Of a DNA stretch of 64,000 nt, positions 1 to 9,500 are shown one piece after another. The position numbers were made by a program, and so were the translations under genes. How positions within the stretch are numbered: position 1 is the stretch's first letter; each line of letters starts with the position of its first letter. The notes under the pieces are model-generated. The model ran no database searches and was not told the DNA's origin. It saw only the letters and a program-made list of their open reading frames with translations. This stretch comes from JACJWR01 sp964547485 (GTDB lineage Bacteria; Actinomycetota; Actinomycetes; S36-B12; UBA10799), in assembly GCA_964547485.1 (NCBI GenBank), contig CAZJNU010000005.1:1-64000 (forward strand), given 5' to 3'.

Positions 1-443
1 TCTTCGCGGTGTTCCTCTGGTTGGGTGCGACGGCGAACCTTCGGTCGGCCAAACTGGATCGGCGGATTCCCGCCCTGTCTGCGGCAACCATCGCCCGGCG
101 CGCGGTTGCCGCGGACGGCTCCGATTCCGTGGCGTTGGCAGTGGCGCGCTGCGAACAGGCGCAGGCCGGGGCGATCGTCGTCTGCGATGCGACTGGTCAG
201 CCGACCGGAATTGTCAGTCCGGCGGCATTGGCTGCCGTGCCAGCCGAGCGGCGTCCGTGGCTGCCTGTCACCAGCGTCACCCGCGCGCTCGGTACCGACA
301 AAGCCATCCCGCTGTCGCTGACCGGCAATGATCTGATTCGGGCGTTGATGGACAGTGGCCGCGAGGAGATGCTGGTGGTGGACCCGGACGGCGCGATCTT
401 CGGGGTGCTTTTTGTCGACGACGTAGAGCGGTCGCTGACCTGA
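1..443 (+). CDS. Site-2 protease family protein, C-terminal CBS-domain part (5' partial)
   Basis: Only about the last 147 residues are visible. The reading frame is already open at base 3, so the start lies outside the window. The visible part begins with the end of a hydrophobic segment (FLWLGA) and continues into two CBS motifs: one around the stretch with AGAIVVCDATGQPTGIV, the second near the C-terminus with EEMLVVDPDGAIFGVLF. A CBS pair after the last membrane segment is the architecture of Rip3-type M50 intramembrane proteases, which cleave membrane-anchored regulators. The position beside a RecB-like nuclease fits what I recall from other actinobacteria. The catalytic HExxH part is not in view, so the protease call is inference from the C-terminus and context. 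It ends 30 bp before the next gene. Confidence 0.7.
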   Translation, partial: FAVFLWLGATANLRSAKLDRRIPALSAATIARRAVAADGSDSVALAVARCEQAQAGAIVVCDATGQPTGIVSPAALAAVPAERRPWLPVTSVTRALGTDKAIPLSLTGNDLIRALMDSGREEMLVVDPDGAIFGVLFVDDVERSLT

Positions 444-473
444 AATGTCGGAGCCTCCGCCTAGGCTCACGCT

Positions 474-1409
474 ATGACTCCTGACACGGCCGAACCGACC
501 ACCGCGACGGGTGGCTGGCGAGCGGAGCGGCAGCAAGGGCACCCCGTGCTGGGCGCCCTGTCGCCTTCGCGCGCATCGGACTTCACCACCTGTCCCCTGC
601 TGTACCGCTACCGGACGATCGATCGCCTGCCGGAGCCGACCAGTTCGGCGATGGCCCGGGGCACGCTGGTGCATACGGTGCTGGAGGACATCTTCGATCT
701 CCCGCCAGCTGATCGGACGCTGCCGACCGCGGTCAGTCTGCTGGCCGGGACCTGGCAGCGCATCGTCGGCGAGGAACCGGAACTGGCTGCCGTGGTGGGC
801 ACCGCCGCCTCTGAGGACAACTCCGACCCGGCGGTCATCGCCGGTTGGCTGCAGGGTGCCGAGCCGCTGCTGGCGACCTACTTCCGGATGGAGGATCCGA
901 GCCTGCTGAACCCGGCGCACCGGGAACTGCATGTGGAAGTGCCACTGCCGGACGGCCCTGTGCTGCGTGGCTACATCGACCGGGTCGATATCCATCAGCA
1001 GGCCGGGATCCGGATCGTGGACTACAAGACCGGCCGGGCGCCGGGGCCGCGATTCGAGCAGAAGGCAATGTTCCAGCTTCGGTTCTATGCGCTGGCGGTG
1101 TGGCGGATGACTGGGGAACTGCCAGCGCTGTTGCAGCTGACCTACTTGGGGTCCGGCGAGTACCTCCGGCTCGTGCCCGACCCCGACGATTTGGTCGCTT
1201 TCGAGTCGAAGGTGCGAGCGTTGTGGGATTCGATCGTGGCCGTGTATGACAGCGGAGAATGGGCACCGAAGCCGTCCCGGTTGTGCGACTGGTGCTCGTT
1301 CCAGCAGTTGTGCCCAGCCAAGGGCGGCGAGGCCCTGCCGCTGCCGGAGCGAGCTCGGCCAGACTCATCGAGTCATCCGCACAATGCCGAGACCGCACAC
1401 ACGGGGTAG
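474..1409 (+). CDS. RecB/Cas4-type PD-(D/E)XK exonuclease with iron-sulfur cysteines
   Basis: This is a 311-aa nuclease of the RecB-like family that is a stand-alone gene in actinobacteria; its exact DNA-repair role is unsettled. The core is visible: GYIDRVDI followed by IRIVDYKTGR supplies the Asp and the D-x-K catalytic pair of the PD-(D/E)XK fold. Four cysteines are placed as in Cas4/AddB iron-sulfur nucleases, Cys40 near the N-terminus and Cys271, Cys274 and Cys280 near the C-terminus, so a 4Fe-4S cluster is likely. There is no ribosome-binding site. A TAGGCT -10 box at 462-467 ends 6 nt before the ATG, pointing to a leaderless transcript. The stop codon (1407-1409) overlaps the -10 of the next gene. 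Confidence 0.88.
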   Translation: MTPDTAEPTTATGGWRAERQQGHPVLGALSPSRASDFTTCPLLYRYRTIDRLPEPTSSAMARGTLVHTVLEDIFDLPPADRTLPTAVSLLAGTWQRIVGEEPELAAVVGTAASEDNSDPAVIAGWLQGAEPLLATYFRMEDPSLLNPAHRELHVEVPLPDGPVLRGYIDRVDIHQQAGIRIVDYKTGRAPGPRFEQKAMFQLRFYALAVWRMTGELPALLQLTYLGSGEYLRLVPDPDDLVAFESKVRALWDSIVAVYDSGEWAPKPSRLCDWCSFQQLCPAKGGEALPLPERARPDSSSHPHNAETAHTG

Positions 1410-1420
1410 CGTTGCTACCT

Positions 1421-2209
1421 ATGGTTGACGACGATGCGCAGGCTGCTGTCCCGGAACCTACAGATGTGCCGCCGGCCGCGCGGGCCGTGGGTCTGACGAA
1501 GATCTACGGCGAGGGTTCGACCCGGGTCACCGCCTTGGATTCGGTCGACGTGGAGTTGGCCGCGAGGGAGTTCACCGCCATCATGGGCCCCTCGGGGTCC
1601 GGCAAGAGCACTCTGATGCACTGCCTTGCGGGTCTGGACTCCATCACGTCGGGAGAGGTGCTGCTCGGCGACACCGCCCTGTCGACCCTCTCCGACAAGG
1701 CCCTGACCCAGTTGCGCCGAGATGCGGTTGGCTTCGTGTTCCAGTCGTTCAATCTGATCCCGACACTGACGGCCCAGGAGAACATCACGCTGCCGTTGGA
1801 CATCGCCGGCCGAAAGCCGGACCAGGAATGGTTCGACCGGGTGGTCGACACAGTGGGCCTGCGCGACCGGCTCAGCCACCGACCCAGTGAACTCTCCGGT
1901 GGTCAGCAGCAGCGGGTCGCCTGTGCCCGCGCATTGGTGAGCCGGCCGCAGATCATCTTCGCCGACGAACCCACCGGCAACCTGGATTCGCAGTCCTCGG
2001 CAGAGGTGCTCGGCTTCCTGCGCCAGAGCGTCGATGAGTTCCACCAGACGATCGTGATGGTCACCCACGACGCCCGCGCGGCCGGCTATGCCGACCGGGT
2101 AATTTTCCTGGCCGACGGGAAGGTCGTTTCCGAGCTTCGGAACCCGACGGCCGATACCGTGCTGGACCGGATGAAGAGTCTGGACTCGCTCGCTCGGGTC
2201 GGGAGCTAA
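1421..2209 (+). CDS. ABC transporter ATP-binding protein (MacB/LolD-like)
   Basis: This 262-aa ATPase powers the FtsX-type permease encoded 4 bp downstream; the pair should form an exporter or a mechanotransmitting complex acting on the cell envelope. Walker A (GPSGSGKST), Q-loop (FVFQSFNLIP), signature (LSGGQQQR), Walker B with catalytic Glu (IIFADEPTG) and the switch His (VTHD) are all intact. The ATG at 1421 is chosen because a TAGCGT -10 lies at 1407-1412, 8 nt upstream, and because the alignable domain starts soon after (GLTKIYGEG). An upstream in-frame extension would overlap the RecB-like gene and has no family support. The substrate cannot be read from the sequence. Confidence 0.92.
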   Translation: MVDDDAQAAVPEPTDVPPAARAVGLTKIYGEGSTRVTALDSVDVELAAREFTAIMGPSGSGKSTLMHCLAGLDSITSGEVLLGDTALSTLSDKALTQLRRDAVGFVFQSFNLIPTLTAQENITLPLDIAGRKPDQEWFDRVVDTVGLRDRLSHRPSELSGGQQQRVACARALVSRPQIIFADEPTGNLDSQSSAEVLGFLRQSVDEFHQTIVMVTHDARAAGYADRVIFLADGKVVSELRNPTADTVLDRMKSLDSLARVGS

Positions 2210-2213
2210 CCCG

Positions 2214-4769
2214 GTGCTCAAGGCCACCCTGCGGTCCCTGTTCGCCTACAAGCTCCGACTCGCACTCACTGCGCTGTCGATCATTCTGGCGGTTGCCTTT
2301 GTCGCCGGCACGTTTATTTTCACCGACTCGTTGCAGCGGGCCTTCAACGACTTGACGAGCTCCCGGCAGGCTGACCTGATCGTCGAACCCCGGACCGAGT
2401 TCGACAGCCAGTTCAGCGCGGACAGCAAGCCACTGACCATGCCGATCGGAATCGCCGCCAAAGTGGCGGCAGTCCCGGGTGCGGCGCAGGCTGTGCCCTG
2501 GGTACAGGTGCGCAATGTCAACGTCCTCGGTGAGGATGGCAAACCGGTCGGCGGCAGTGCCGGGCCGCAGAGCGCGGGAATCGGCGAGAGCTGGATCGCC
2601 TCGCCGCAGTTGTCTCAATGGGAACTTCAACAGGGCCGTCCGCCGGTCGGTCCGGCCGAGGTCGCTATCGACGAAAAAACGGCAGAGAAGACGGGCACCA
2701 CTCTCGGTGAGAAGATCCCGGTGCTGCTGCCCTCGGGCGCCCGAGTCGAGCCGACGGTGTCGGGTATCGCGAAAGCCACCCTTTCTGGCGGCGGACCCGG
2801 GGCCACCCTGGTGGCCTGGGAACTGCCGACGGCCGAGCGGCTGCTGACTGCCCCCGGCCAGATCTCGCAAGTGCGGGTGCAGGCGGCCAGTGGGGTGTCG
2901 CAGCAGGAACTCAAGACCCGAGTTGACGCGGTTCTACCCAAGGACATCACCAGCCAGACCGGCGAAGAAGTGTCCGCCGACTTCTCCAAACAGCTCAGTG
3001 AGCGACTTGGCTTCCTGAACACCTTTCTGCTGGTATTCGCGTTGATCTCGTTGTTCGTCGCGGCCTTTCTGATCTACAACACCTTCTCGATTCTGGTCGC
3101 CCAGCGGACCCGCGAGCTTGCGCTGATGCGTGCTATCGGGGCCACTCGGCGGCAAGTCAATGTCTCCGTCTTGGTCGAGGCGGTCGTCGTTGCCCTGATC
3201 GCAACTTCGGTCGGGCTGCTGGCCGGTGTCGGGGTCGCGCTGGGACTGCGCGGGCTATTCTCGGCCGCCGGTGCGCCACTTCCGGGCAGCGGGTTGGTGT
3301 TCCTGCCAAGGACCTTCCTGGTGGCCTACGGGATCGGCTTGGTGGTGACCCTCGTCAGCGCCTTCATCCCGGCGCGGCGGGCCTCTGCCATCTCCCCCGT
3401 TGCTGCGCTGCGTGAGGACGTCAATCAGCCGGCCAAGTCGCTGCTCACCCGGAGCCTGGTCGGGCTGGGACTGCTGCTGTTGGCGGCCGGCTTCGCCTGG
3501 GCCGGACTGACCACCACCGATGACGGGACCCGCGCCGCAGGTTTACTTGGGGTGAGCGCGTTGGCGGCCCTGATCGGCGCGTTGGCACTGGCCCCGTGGG
3601 CCGCTCGGGTGGTGATCCCCGCGTTGTCGTGGCCCTTCAGCGGGATGACCGTGGGCCGTATCGCCCGAGAGAACGCGCGCAGGAACCCGCGCCGTACCGC
3701 CGCGACCGCCGGCGCGCTGATGATCGGCCTGACCCTCATCTCCGCGCTGAGCGTCATCGCGTCCTCCACCACCAAGTCCACCGACGCCCTGGTCGATGAT
3801 GTCATCGGCGCCGACTTCATTGTGCTGGGTGCCAACTTCCAGCCCTTCCCGCCGACGGTGTATCCGGCCATCAAGGACACCCCGGGGGTCGATGTCGCCA
3901 CCTATGTCCGATCTGCGGTGGCGGTGCTGCCTGGCGGTGACCGGCAGGGGTCGATCGTGACCGTGATCGATCCCGCCAAAATCAGTGAGGTTCTCAACAT
4001 CACCATGTCCAGTGGTCGGGTGCTGGATCTGGAGACTCCGGGCACGGTCATCATCGACACGAAGAAGGCGGCCGAGGCCAACCTCGGAATCGGCACAACC
4101 GTCGACGTGCTCACTTTGAAGGGTCCGCAACGTGTCACGGTGGTCGGACTCTATGAGCCGGCCGGCTTCTTCCAAGGGTTTGCCACCGGCTACGACACCG
4201 GCCGTCAACTTGGCGCTCCCGACCTCGACACGGCGATCTACCTGACCGTCGCAGAGGGAGCCGATCCTGCCGCGGTCCGAGCCGACCTGGATCAGCGGTT
4301 GAAGGCCTTCCCCACCGCGACCCTGCAGGATCAGAGCGAGTTCAAGTCGGACATTCGCGACCAGATCAACCAACTGCTGGTCTTCATCCTCGCCCTGCTC
4401 GTGCTGGCGGTGTTCATCGCTTTCCTGGGCATCGTCAACACCCTTGCGCTGAGCGTGTTCGAGCGGACTCGCGAAATCGGACTGCTCCGCGCGGTTGGGG
4501 CGACCCGACCGCAAATCCGGCGGATGATCCTGATCGAGAGTGTGCTGATCGCGATCTTGGGCAGCGGTCTGGGCTTGGTGCTGGGCGTGCTCTACGGCGT
4601 TGGTCTGCAGCGCACCTTGGCCGACGACGGCATCAGCCAACTCGGTATCGATGTACCGCAGTTGGCGATCTTCCTGGTGGTCTCGGCCGTCGGTGGTGTC
4701 GTCGCTGCTCTCTGGCCCGCCTGGCGAGCGTCGCGACTCGACGTACTGAAGGCGATCTCCAGCGAGTAG
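2214..4769 (+). CDS. FtsX-domain ABC transporter permease
   Basis: An 851-aa membrane protein with the duplicated FtsX architecture of actinobacterial MacB-like permeases. It has an N-terminal membrane anchor (about residues 15-38), a large extracytoplasmic domain, and a first FtsX block of three helices (about 265-375) ending in PARRASAISPVAALRED. Another helix pair (about 405-465) follows, then a second extracytoplasmic domain and a second FtsX block near the C-terminus (LLVFILALLVLAVFIAFLGIVN onward), ending in WPAWRASRLDVLKAISSE. Both FtsX blocks carry the RTRELALMRAIGAT / RTREIGLLRAVGAT coupling motif that contacts the ATPase. Start GTG at 2214 is 4 bp after the ATPase stop, so the two are co-transcribed. 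Likely roles are lipid, lipoprotein or peptide extrusion; the substrate is unknown. Confidence 0.92.
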   Translation: MLKATLRSLFAYKLRLALTALSIILAVAFVAGTFIFTDSLQRAFNDLTSSRQADLIVEPRTEFDSQFSADSKPLTMPIGIAAKVAAVPGAAQAVPWVQVRNVNVLGEDGKPVGGSAGPQSAGIGESWIASPQLSQWELQQGRPPVGPAEVAIDEKTAEKTGTTLGEKIPVLLPSGARVEPTVSGIAKATLSGGGPGATLVAWELPTAERLLTAPGQISQVRVQAASGVSQQELKTRVDAVLPKDITSQTGEEVSADFSKQLSERLGFLNTFLLVFALISLFVAAFLIYNTFSILVAQRTRELALMRAIGATRRQVNVSVLVEAVVVALIATSVGLLAGVGVALGLRGLFSAAGAPLPGSGLVFLPRTFLVAYGIGLVVTLVSAFIPARRASAISPVAALREDVNQPAKSLLTRSLVGLGLLLLAAGFAWAGLTTTDDGTRAAGLLGVSALAALIGALALAPWAARVVIPALSWPFSGMTVGRIARENARRNPRRTAATAGALMIGLTLISALSVIASSTTKSTDALVDDVIGADFIVLGANFQPFPPTVYPAIKDTPGVDVATYVRSAVAVLPGGDRQGSIVTVIDPAKISEVLNITMSSGRVLDLETPGTVIIDTKKAAEANLGIGTTVDVLTLKGPQRVTVVGLYEPAGFFQGFATGYDTGRQLGAPDLDTAIYLTVAEGADPAAVRADLDQRLKAFPTATLQDQSEFKSDIRDQINQLLVFILALLVLAVFIAFLGIVNTLALSVFERTREIGLLRAVGATRPQIRRMILIESVLIAILGSGLGLVLGVLYGVGLQRTLADDGISQLGIDVPQLAIFLVVSAVGGVVAALWPAWRASRLDVLKAISSE

Positions 4770-4808
4770 CAGGCTTCCGCGCCGACAACCCTGCGCCGTC
4801 GCAACCTG

Positions 4809-5453
4809 TCAGTCTCTGATCAGGCTCCGCAACATCGCCAGATCAACCTGCGCCAACGACTCGACGATGGTCAACCGCGGATGTGGCGGCAGATCGGAGT
4901 TCAGCGGTACGCCGACGACGGTGCAACCGGCCCCAAGTGCAGCGCGAATCCCGGTCGGCGAATCCTCCAACACCACCGTCTGAGACGTGCTGGCTCCCAG
5001 CAACTCGGCAGCCCGGACATACGGCATCGGATTAGGTTTGGGCCGCTCAATCTCGTCGCCGGCGATGGACACATCGAAGGAGGTGTCCAGTTTGTCGAGC
5101 ACCGTGTCCATCAGTTCCCGCCAGGAGTTCGACACCAGCGCCTGGGCAATTCCGGCGGCAACGAGCTGATCGTGCAACTCCCGAGCTCCGGGCATCCACG
5201 GGATCTCGTGCGCCTGCATCAACTCCTCGATATCGGCCACCAGGATCTCCGACACCTCCGCCGAGGTCCGGCCCACCCGTTCAGCCATATAGTCCACCAC
5301 CCGGTCCAGCGGGCCGCCGATGGAGACCGCTGCATCCTGGGCGGTCCAGACGCCACCGAGCTTCGTCATCGTGCGGGCCTCGGAGATGACCCACAGCTCC
5401 TCGGTCCGCACCATCGTGCCGTCCATGTCCCAGAGGACCGCCTGAAGTGTCAC
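4809..5453 (-). CDS. HAD-superfamily phosphatase (beta-phosphoglucomutase-like)
   Basis: A 214-aa haloacid-dehalogenase hydrolase. The four HAD motifs are visible: nucleophile and acid Asp in DMDGTMVR (about residues 9-16), motif II Ser in VSNSW, motif III Lys in RPKPNPMPY, and motif IV acidic residues in LEDSPTG. The helical cap between motifs I and II puts it in the beta-phosphoglucomutase/PgpH-like subfamily, which acts on small phosphorylated metabolites; the substrate is not evident. It starts at GTG. It runs convergently to the ABC permease and in the same direction as metH, although a toxin-antitoxin pair now separates them. A HAD gene close to metH is common in actinobacteria. Confidence 0.85.
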   Translation of the reverse strand: MTLQAVLWDMDGTMVRTEELWVISEARTMTKLGGVWTAQDAAVSIGGPLDRVVDYMAERVGRTSAEVSEILVADIEELMQAHEIPWMPGARELHDQLVAAGIAQALVSNSWRELMDTVLDKLDTSFDVSIAGDEIERPKPNPMPYVRAAELLGASTSQTVVLEDSPTGIRAALGAGCTVVGVPLNSDLPPHPRLTIVESLAQVDLAMLRSLIRD

Positions 5454-5547
5454 CGCACCATCATCTCAGCCGCGGACCGGCTGGGCGCCCTGGGAGGCGT
5501 CTTGGGAGCCGCCACCGAAGCGCAGCAACGACATCCCCTTAGCGGTG

Positions 5548-6123
5548 TCAGGTCCAATTCGCGGTCAGATCCGGCGGTGTCCAGTTCGTCCAGGTTGCGC
5601 TGCCGATGATCGCACCTCGGCTGAAGAGGGCCACTTGCCGTGCGCCGGCGAACCCGGAGTTGTCCCACACGGTGGCGGTGTCAGCCCGCTGGATGGCGGT
5701 CGCGACGTGCGGCCACAGGCGCCGATATCGCGCGCGGACCTTGTCAATGGGCACCGAGTGCCCACCGGCGACGACCCGCGCCGCCACCCGCGCGACGGCC
5801 AGTTCGACTGGCACGAGCAGGACGTGCAGGGCCACGAAGTAGCCGGCCGCTTGCGCCCGGTGAATCAGTTCGAGCTTGGACGGATGGGAGTAAACCGTCT
5901 CGGCGATGAACGGTTGCCGCAGGTCTATCAGTCGCTCACGGGTCGCAGCGGCGATCTTGGCAGCGTCGTACGAGTGTGCCTCGGCGTCCTCGGGCCATCT
6001 CTGCTGGGAGATGTCGTCAGCGTTGACAACCTCAGACATTGGCGCGGCGGGTGACAGCACGAGCCTCACGAAGGTCGACTTTCCGGCACCGTTCGGGCCG
6101 ACCACCAAATCGAGGCGGCTCAC
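5548..6123 (-). CDS. Zeta-toxin-like P-loop kinase
   Basis: A 191-aa AAA/zeta-toxin family protein (COG4185-like). The N-terminus is a Walker A loop (VVGPNGAGKST), followed by VNADDIS and AETVYSHPSK, which fit the family's substrate-binding Asp/Glu and LID regions. Zeta toxins phosphorylate UDP-N-acetylglucosamine, blocking peptidoglycan synthesis; short chromosomal homologues are less studied and may act on other substrates. The start codon GTG (6121-6123) overlaps the stop of the ParD-like antitoxin gene by 4 bp (GTGA), the usual coupling of toxin-antitoxin operons. No promoter of its own is visible. The pair sits between a HAD phosphatase and metH. Confidence 0.82.
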   Translation of the reverse strand: MSRLDLVVGPNGAGKSTFVRLVLSPAAPMSEVVNADDISQQRWPEDAEAHSYDAAKIAAATRERLIDLRQPFIAETVYSHPSKLELIHRAQAAGYFVALHVLLVPVELAVARVAARVVAGGHSVPIDKVRARYRRLWPHVATAIQRADTATVWDNSGFAGARQVALFSRGAIIGSATWTNWTPPDLTANWT

Positions 6124-6512
6124 AAGGTGTCGGGAGTCACGACGATGGCGGAACCGTCGGGGTGGTGGCGTACCAACCGGCCCTGCTCATCGAGGGCCAC
6201 CGTCACCACACCCTCGGCCGCCAACTGCCTGCCAAACGAGATCGCTCGCGCACGTTCTTGAATCGTCGCGTCGATCTCGGCGTTGGCCACCAGGAGTTCC
6301 TCGTCGGACAACTCGGACAGTGGCAACAGGCCAGCCACGGCAGCTTCGATTCGTCGGTGACCGGCGGTGTTGTGCATTTCGATCGCCCTGCCCACTCGCG
6401 CCCAATGGTCCAGTTGCTGCTTGGCAGAACGGCTCTGTCGGGCCCCCTCGGCCGCAGCCGAGTTCAGCAGATCTGCCGAGAAGCGAGTGGGTTGATCCGG
6501 CTGGACCGACAT
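6120..6512 (-). CDS. ParD-like antitoxin of the zeta-toxin pair
   Basis: A 130-aa protein placed directly upstream of the zeta-like kinase and overlapping it by 4 bp. The segment about residues 10-45 (RFSADLL, then SRSAKQQLDHWARVGRAIE) resembles the ribbon-helix-helix-like domain of the ParD-like antitoxin family (PF11903 type). The C-terminal half is acidic and helical and ends in a short beta-rich stretch. It should bind and neutralise the kinase and autoregulate the operon; both are inference from family and layout. The ATG at 6512 is preferred over the GTG two codons upstream because an AGGAGG sequence lies 5 nt before it. Confidence 0.78.
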   Translation of the reverse strand: MSVQPDQPTRFSADLLNSAAAEGARQSRSAKQQLDHWARVGRAIEMHNTAGHRRIEAAVAGLLPLSELSDEELLVANAEIDATIQERARAISFGRQLAAEGVVTVALDEQGRLVRHHPDGSAIVVTPDTL

Positions 6513-6571
6513 GGGCACCTCCTGTCCGCGGAGCGTAGCAAGATGCTACGTGACCAGGTTCCGGGTGGCAA

Positions 6572-9500
6572 CTACCCGGCGTTGAAGTAGGTCGCCTCAG
6601 GGTGGTGGAAGATGATCGCCGACGTCGACTGCTCCGGATGCAACTGGAACTCCTCGCTCAGCTCCACCCCGACCCGCTCAGGTTTGAGCAGCTCGCAAAG
6701 CAGGGTCTGCTGTTCCAGATCCGGGCAGGCCGGGTAGCCGAAGGAGTACCGCTCGCCGGTGTACTCCTGCTTCAGGATGCGCGACATGACCGCAGAATCC
6801 CCGCCGTCGATACCCCACTCGGCTCGGATCCGGGAGTGCCAGTACTCCGCGAGGGCCTCGGTCAACTGCACCGACAGGCCATGCAGTTCCATGTAGTCGC
6901 GGTAGGCGTTGGCGGCGAAGAGTTCGTTCGCCGCTTCGGAGATCCGATTGCCCATCGTGACGATGTGGAAGGCGACGACGTCCGTCTCGCCGGAGCTGAC
7001 CGGCCGCAGGTAGTCCGCCAGGCAGAGGTGACGACCCCGGGTTTGCCGGGGGAAACTGAACCTACCGACCTCCTCGTCCGGGTCGTCCGGATTCCCAATG
7101 ATGATCTGCTGACCCTCCGAGCGCGCCGGCCAGTAGCCGTAGATGACGGCCGCCTCCAACATGGATTCGGTCTTCACCCGATCGAGCCAAGAACGTAGCC
7201 GAGGGCGCCCCTCCGCCTCTACGAGTTCCTCGTAGCTGCGGCCATCGCTGCCGGTCTTGAGCCCCCACTGCCCCCGGAACAGCGCCCGCTCGTCCAAGTA
7301 GGCCGCGTAGTCGGCGAGCGGAATCCCCTTCACGATCCGGTCGCCGAGGAACGGCGAGGTTGGGATCGGCACGTCGACTGCAACATCGCTGCGGTCGGGC
7401 ACCTCGGCAGTTGCATCCACCGCACGCGGGGCGGTCCTTACCCGCCGTTCCCGGCGTTCCGGCAGAGCAGCTCCCGGGACCCCTCGTTTCACCGCCATCA
7501 CGGCATCCATCAGCCGAAGCCCCTCAAAGGCATCGCGGGCGTAGCGCACCTCGCCGTCGAAGATCTCGGCCAGGTCCTGTTCCACGTAGGCCCGGGTCAG
7601 GGCGGCACCGCCGAGAATGACCGGATAGTTCTCGGCCACCCCGCGGCTGTTCATCTCCTTCAGGTTGTCCTTCATGATGACCGTCGATTTCACCAGCAGG
7701 CCCGACATCCCGACTGCGTCCGCCCGGTGCGTCTCGGCGGCCTCGATGATCGCGTTGACCGGCTGCTTGATCCCGAGATTGATCACGGTATAGCCATTGT
7801 TGGTGAGGATGATGTCGACCAGATTCTTGCCGATATCGTGCACGTCACCCTTCACCGTGGCGAGCACCATCGTGCCTTTGCCCTCTTCGTCGGCTCGATC
7901 CATATGGGGTTCCAGGTGCGCGACCGCGGCCTTCATCACCTCCGCGCTCTGCAGCACGAACGGCAGTTGCATGTCACCGGAGGCGAAGAGTTCGCCGACC
8001 GTGCGCATCCCCGCCAGCAGGGTCTCGTTGACGATCTCGAGCGCCGTCCGTGTCAGCAGCGCCTCATCGAGGTCCGTGTCCAGACCGATTCGTTCGCCGT
8101 CGATGATCCGCCGCTCCAACCGTTCGGTCAGCGGCAGAGCGGCCAACTCCTCCGCACGGGACACCGAGGTGGAGGTGTCCGAGGCGTCGGCGAACACCGC
8201 CAGGAAGTGAGCGAGTGGGTCGTACGTCATGTTGCCCGCGTCGTCGAACTGGCGCTGGTCGTAGACGAGGTCCAACGCGGCCTGCAGCTGGTCCTCGGGA
8301 ATCCGGGACATCGGCACGATCTTGGACGCGTGCACGATCGCGGAATCCAGGCCGGCCTCGGTGCACTCATGCAGGAACACCGAGTTCAGTACCTGCCGAG
8401 CCACCGGATTGAGACCGAATGAGACGTTGGAGACTCCCAGGGTCGTGTGCACACCTGGATGGAGCCGGTTGAGTTCCCGAATCGCCTCGATCGTCTCGAT
8501 CCCATCCCGGCGGGTCTCCTCCTGGCCGGTGGCGATCGGGAAGGTGAGGGAGTCGACCAGGATATCGCCGACATCCATCCCCCAGTTCTGCGTCAGGTCG
8601 CGGATCAACCGGTCGGCCACCCGGACTTTCCACTCCGCCGTCCGGGCCTGGCCTTCCTCGTCGATCGTCAGCGCGACCACTGCAGCACCATGTCGGCGCA
8701 CCAGCGGCATCATCCGAGCGAACCTGGAGTCCGGACCGTCGCCGTCCTCGTAGTTCACCGAGTTCACGATGCAGCGACCGCCGAGCTTCTCCAACCCGGC
8801 GACGATCACCTCGGGCTCAGTCGAGTCGAGCATGATCGGCAGAGTCGTCGAAGTAGCCAGCAGGCCTGCCAATTGAGTCATGTCCTCGACACCGTTGCGA
8901 CCCACGTAGTCAATGCAGAGGTCAAGCACATGGGCGCCGTCGCGCTGCTGATTGCGGGCGATCTGGACACAGTCGTCCCAGTTCTGCGCCAGCATCGCCT
9001 CCCGGAAGGCCTTGGAACCGTTGGCGTTCGTGCGTTCGCCGATACTGAGGAAGGAACTGTCCTGGTCGAACGGGACGGGCTGGTAGAGCGAGGAGATCCC
9101 CGGTTCGGGTTGCGGAGTCCGAATCGGTACCGCCATCCCGCGCACCCGGTCGGCGACCAGCCGCAGATGTTCCGGGGTCGTCCCGCAGCAGCCGCCGACG
9201 AGGGACAGCCCGTAGTCCTGCACGAAGACCTCGAGGGCATCGGCGAGTTCCGCCGGCGTCAGCGGGTAATGCGCGCCATCACTGGTCAGCACCGGTAGTC
9301 CCGCGTTGGGCATGCACGACAGCCCGATCGTCGCCTGCTGGGCGAGGACCCGCAGATGCTCGCTCATCTCGGCCGGTCCGGTGGCGCAGTTCAGCCCGAT
9401 CAGATCGATTCCAAGCGCCTGCAGCGAGGTCAACGCAGCACCGATCTCAGAGCCGAGCAGCATCGTCCCGGTCGTCTCTACCGTGACGTGCACGATCAGC

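Noticed and set aside
3543..4640. Long minus-strand open frame opposite the FtsX permease
   Set aside because: Shadow with a His/Asp/Gly-rich translation; the permease on the plus strand has all family motifs.
5467..5483. Hairpin CAGCCG-CGGAC-CGGCTG upstream of the HAD gene
   Set aside because: Six-bp stem only and on the upstream side of the gene; too weak to call a terminator.
8447..9298. Long open frame on the plus strand opposite metH
   Set aside because: Antisense shadow of a high-GC gene; composition is Arg/His/Gln-rich with no family likeness, while metH explains the region fully.
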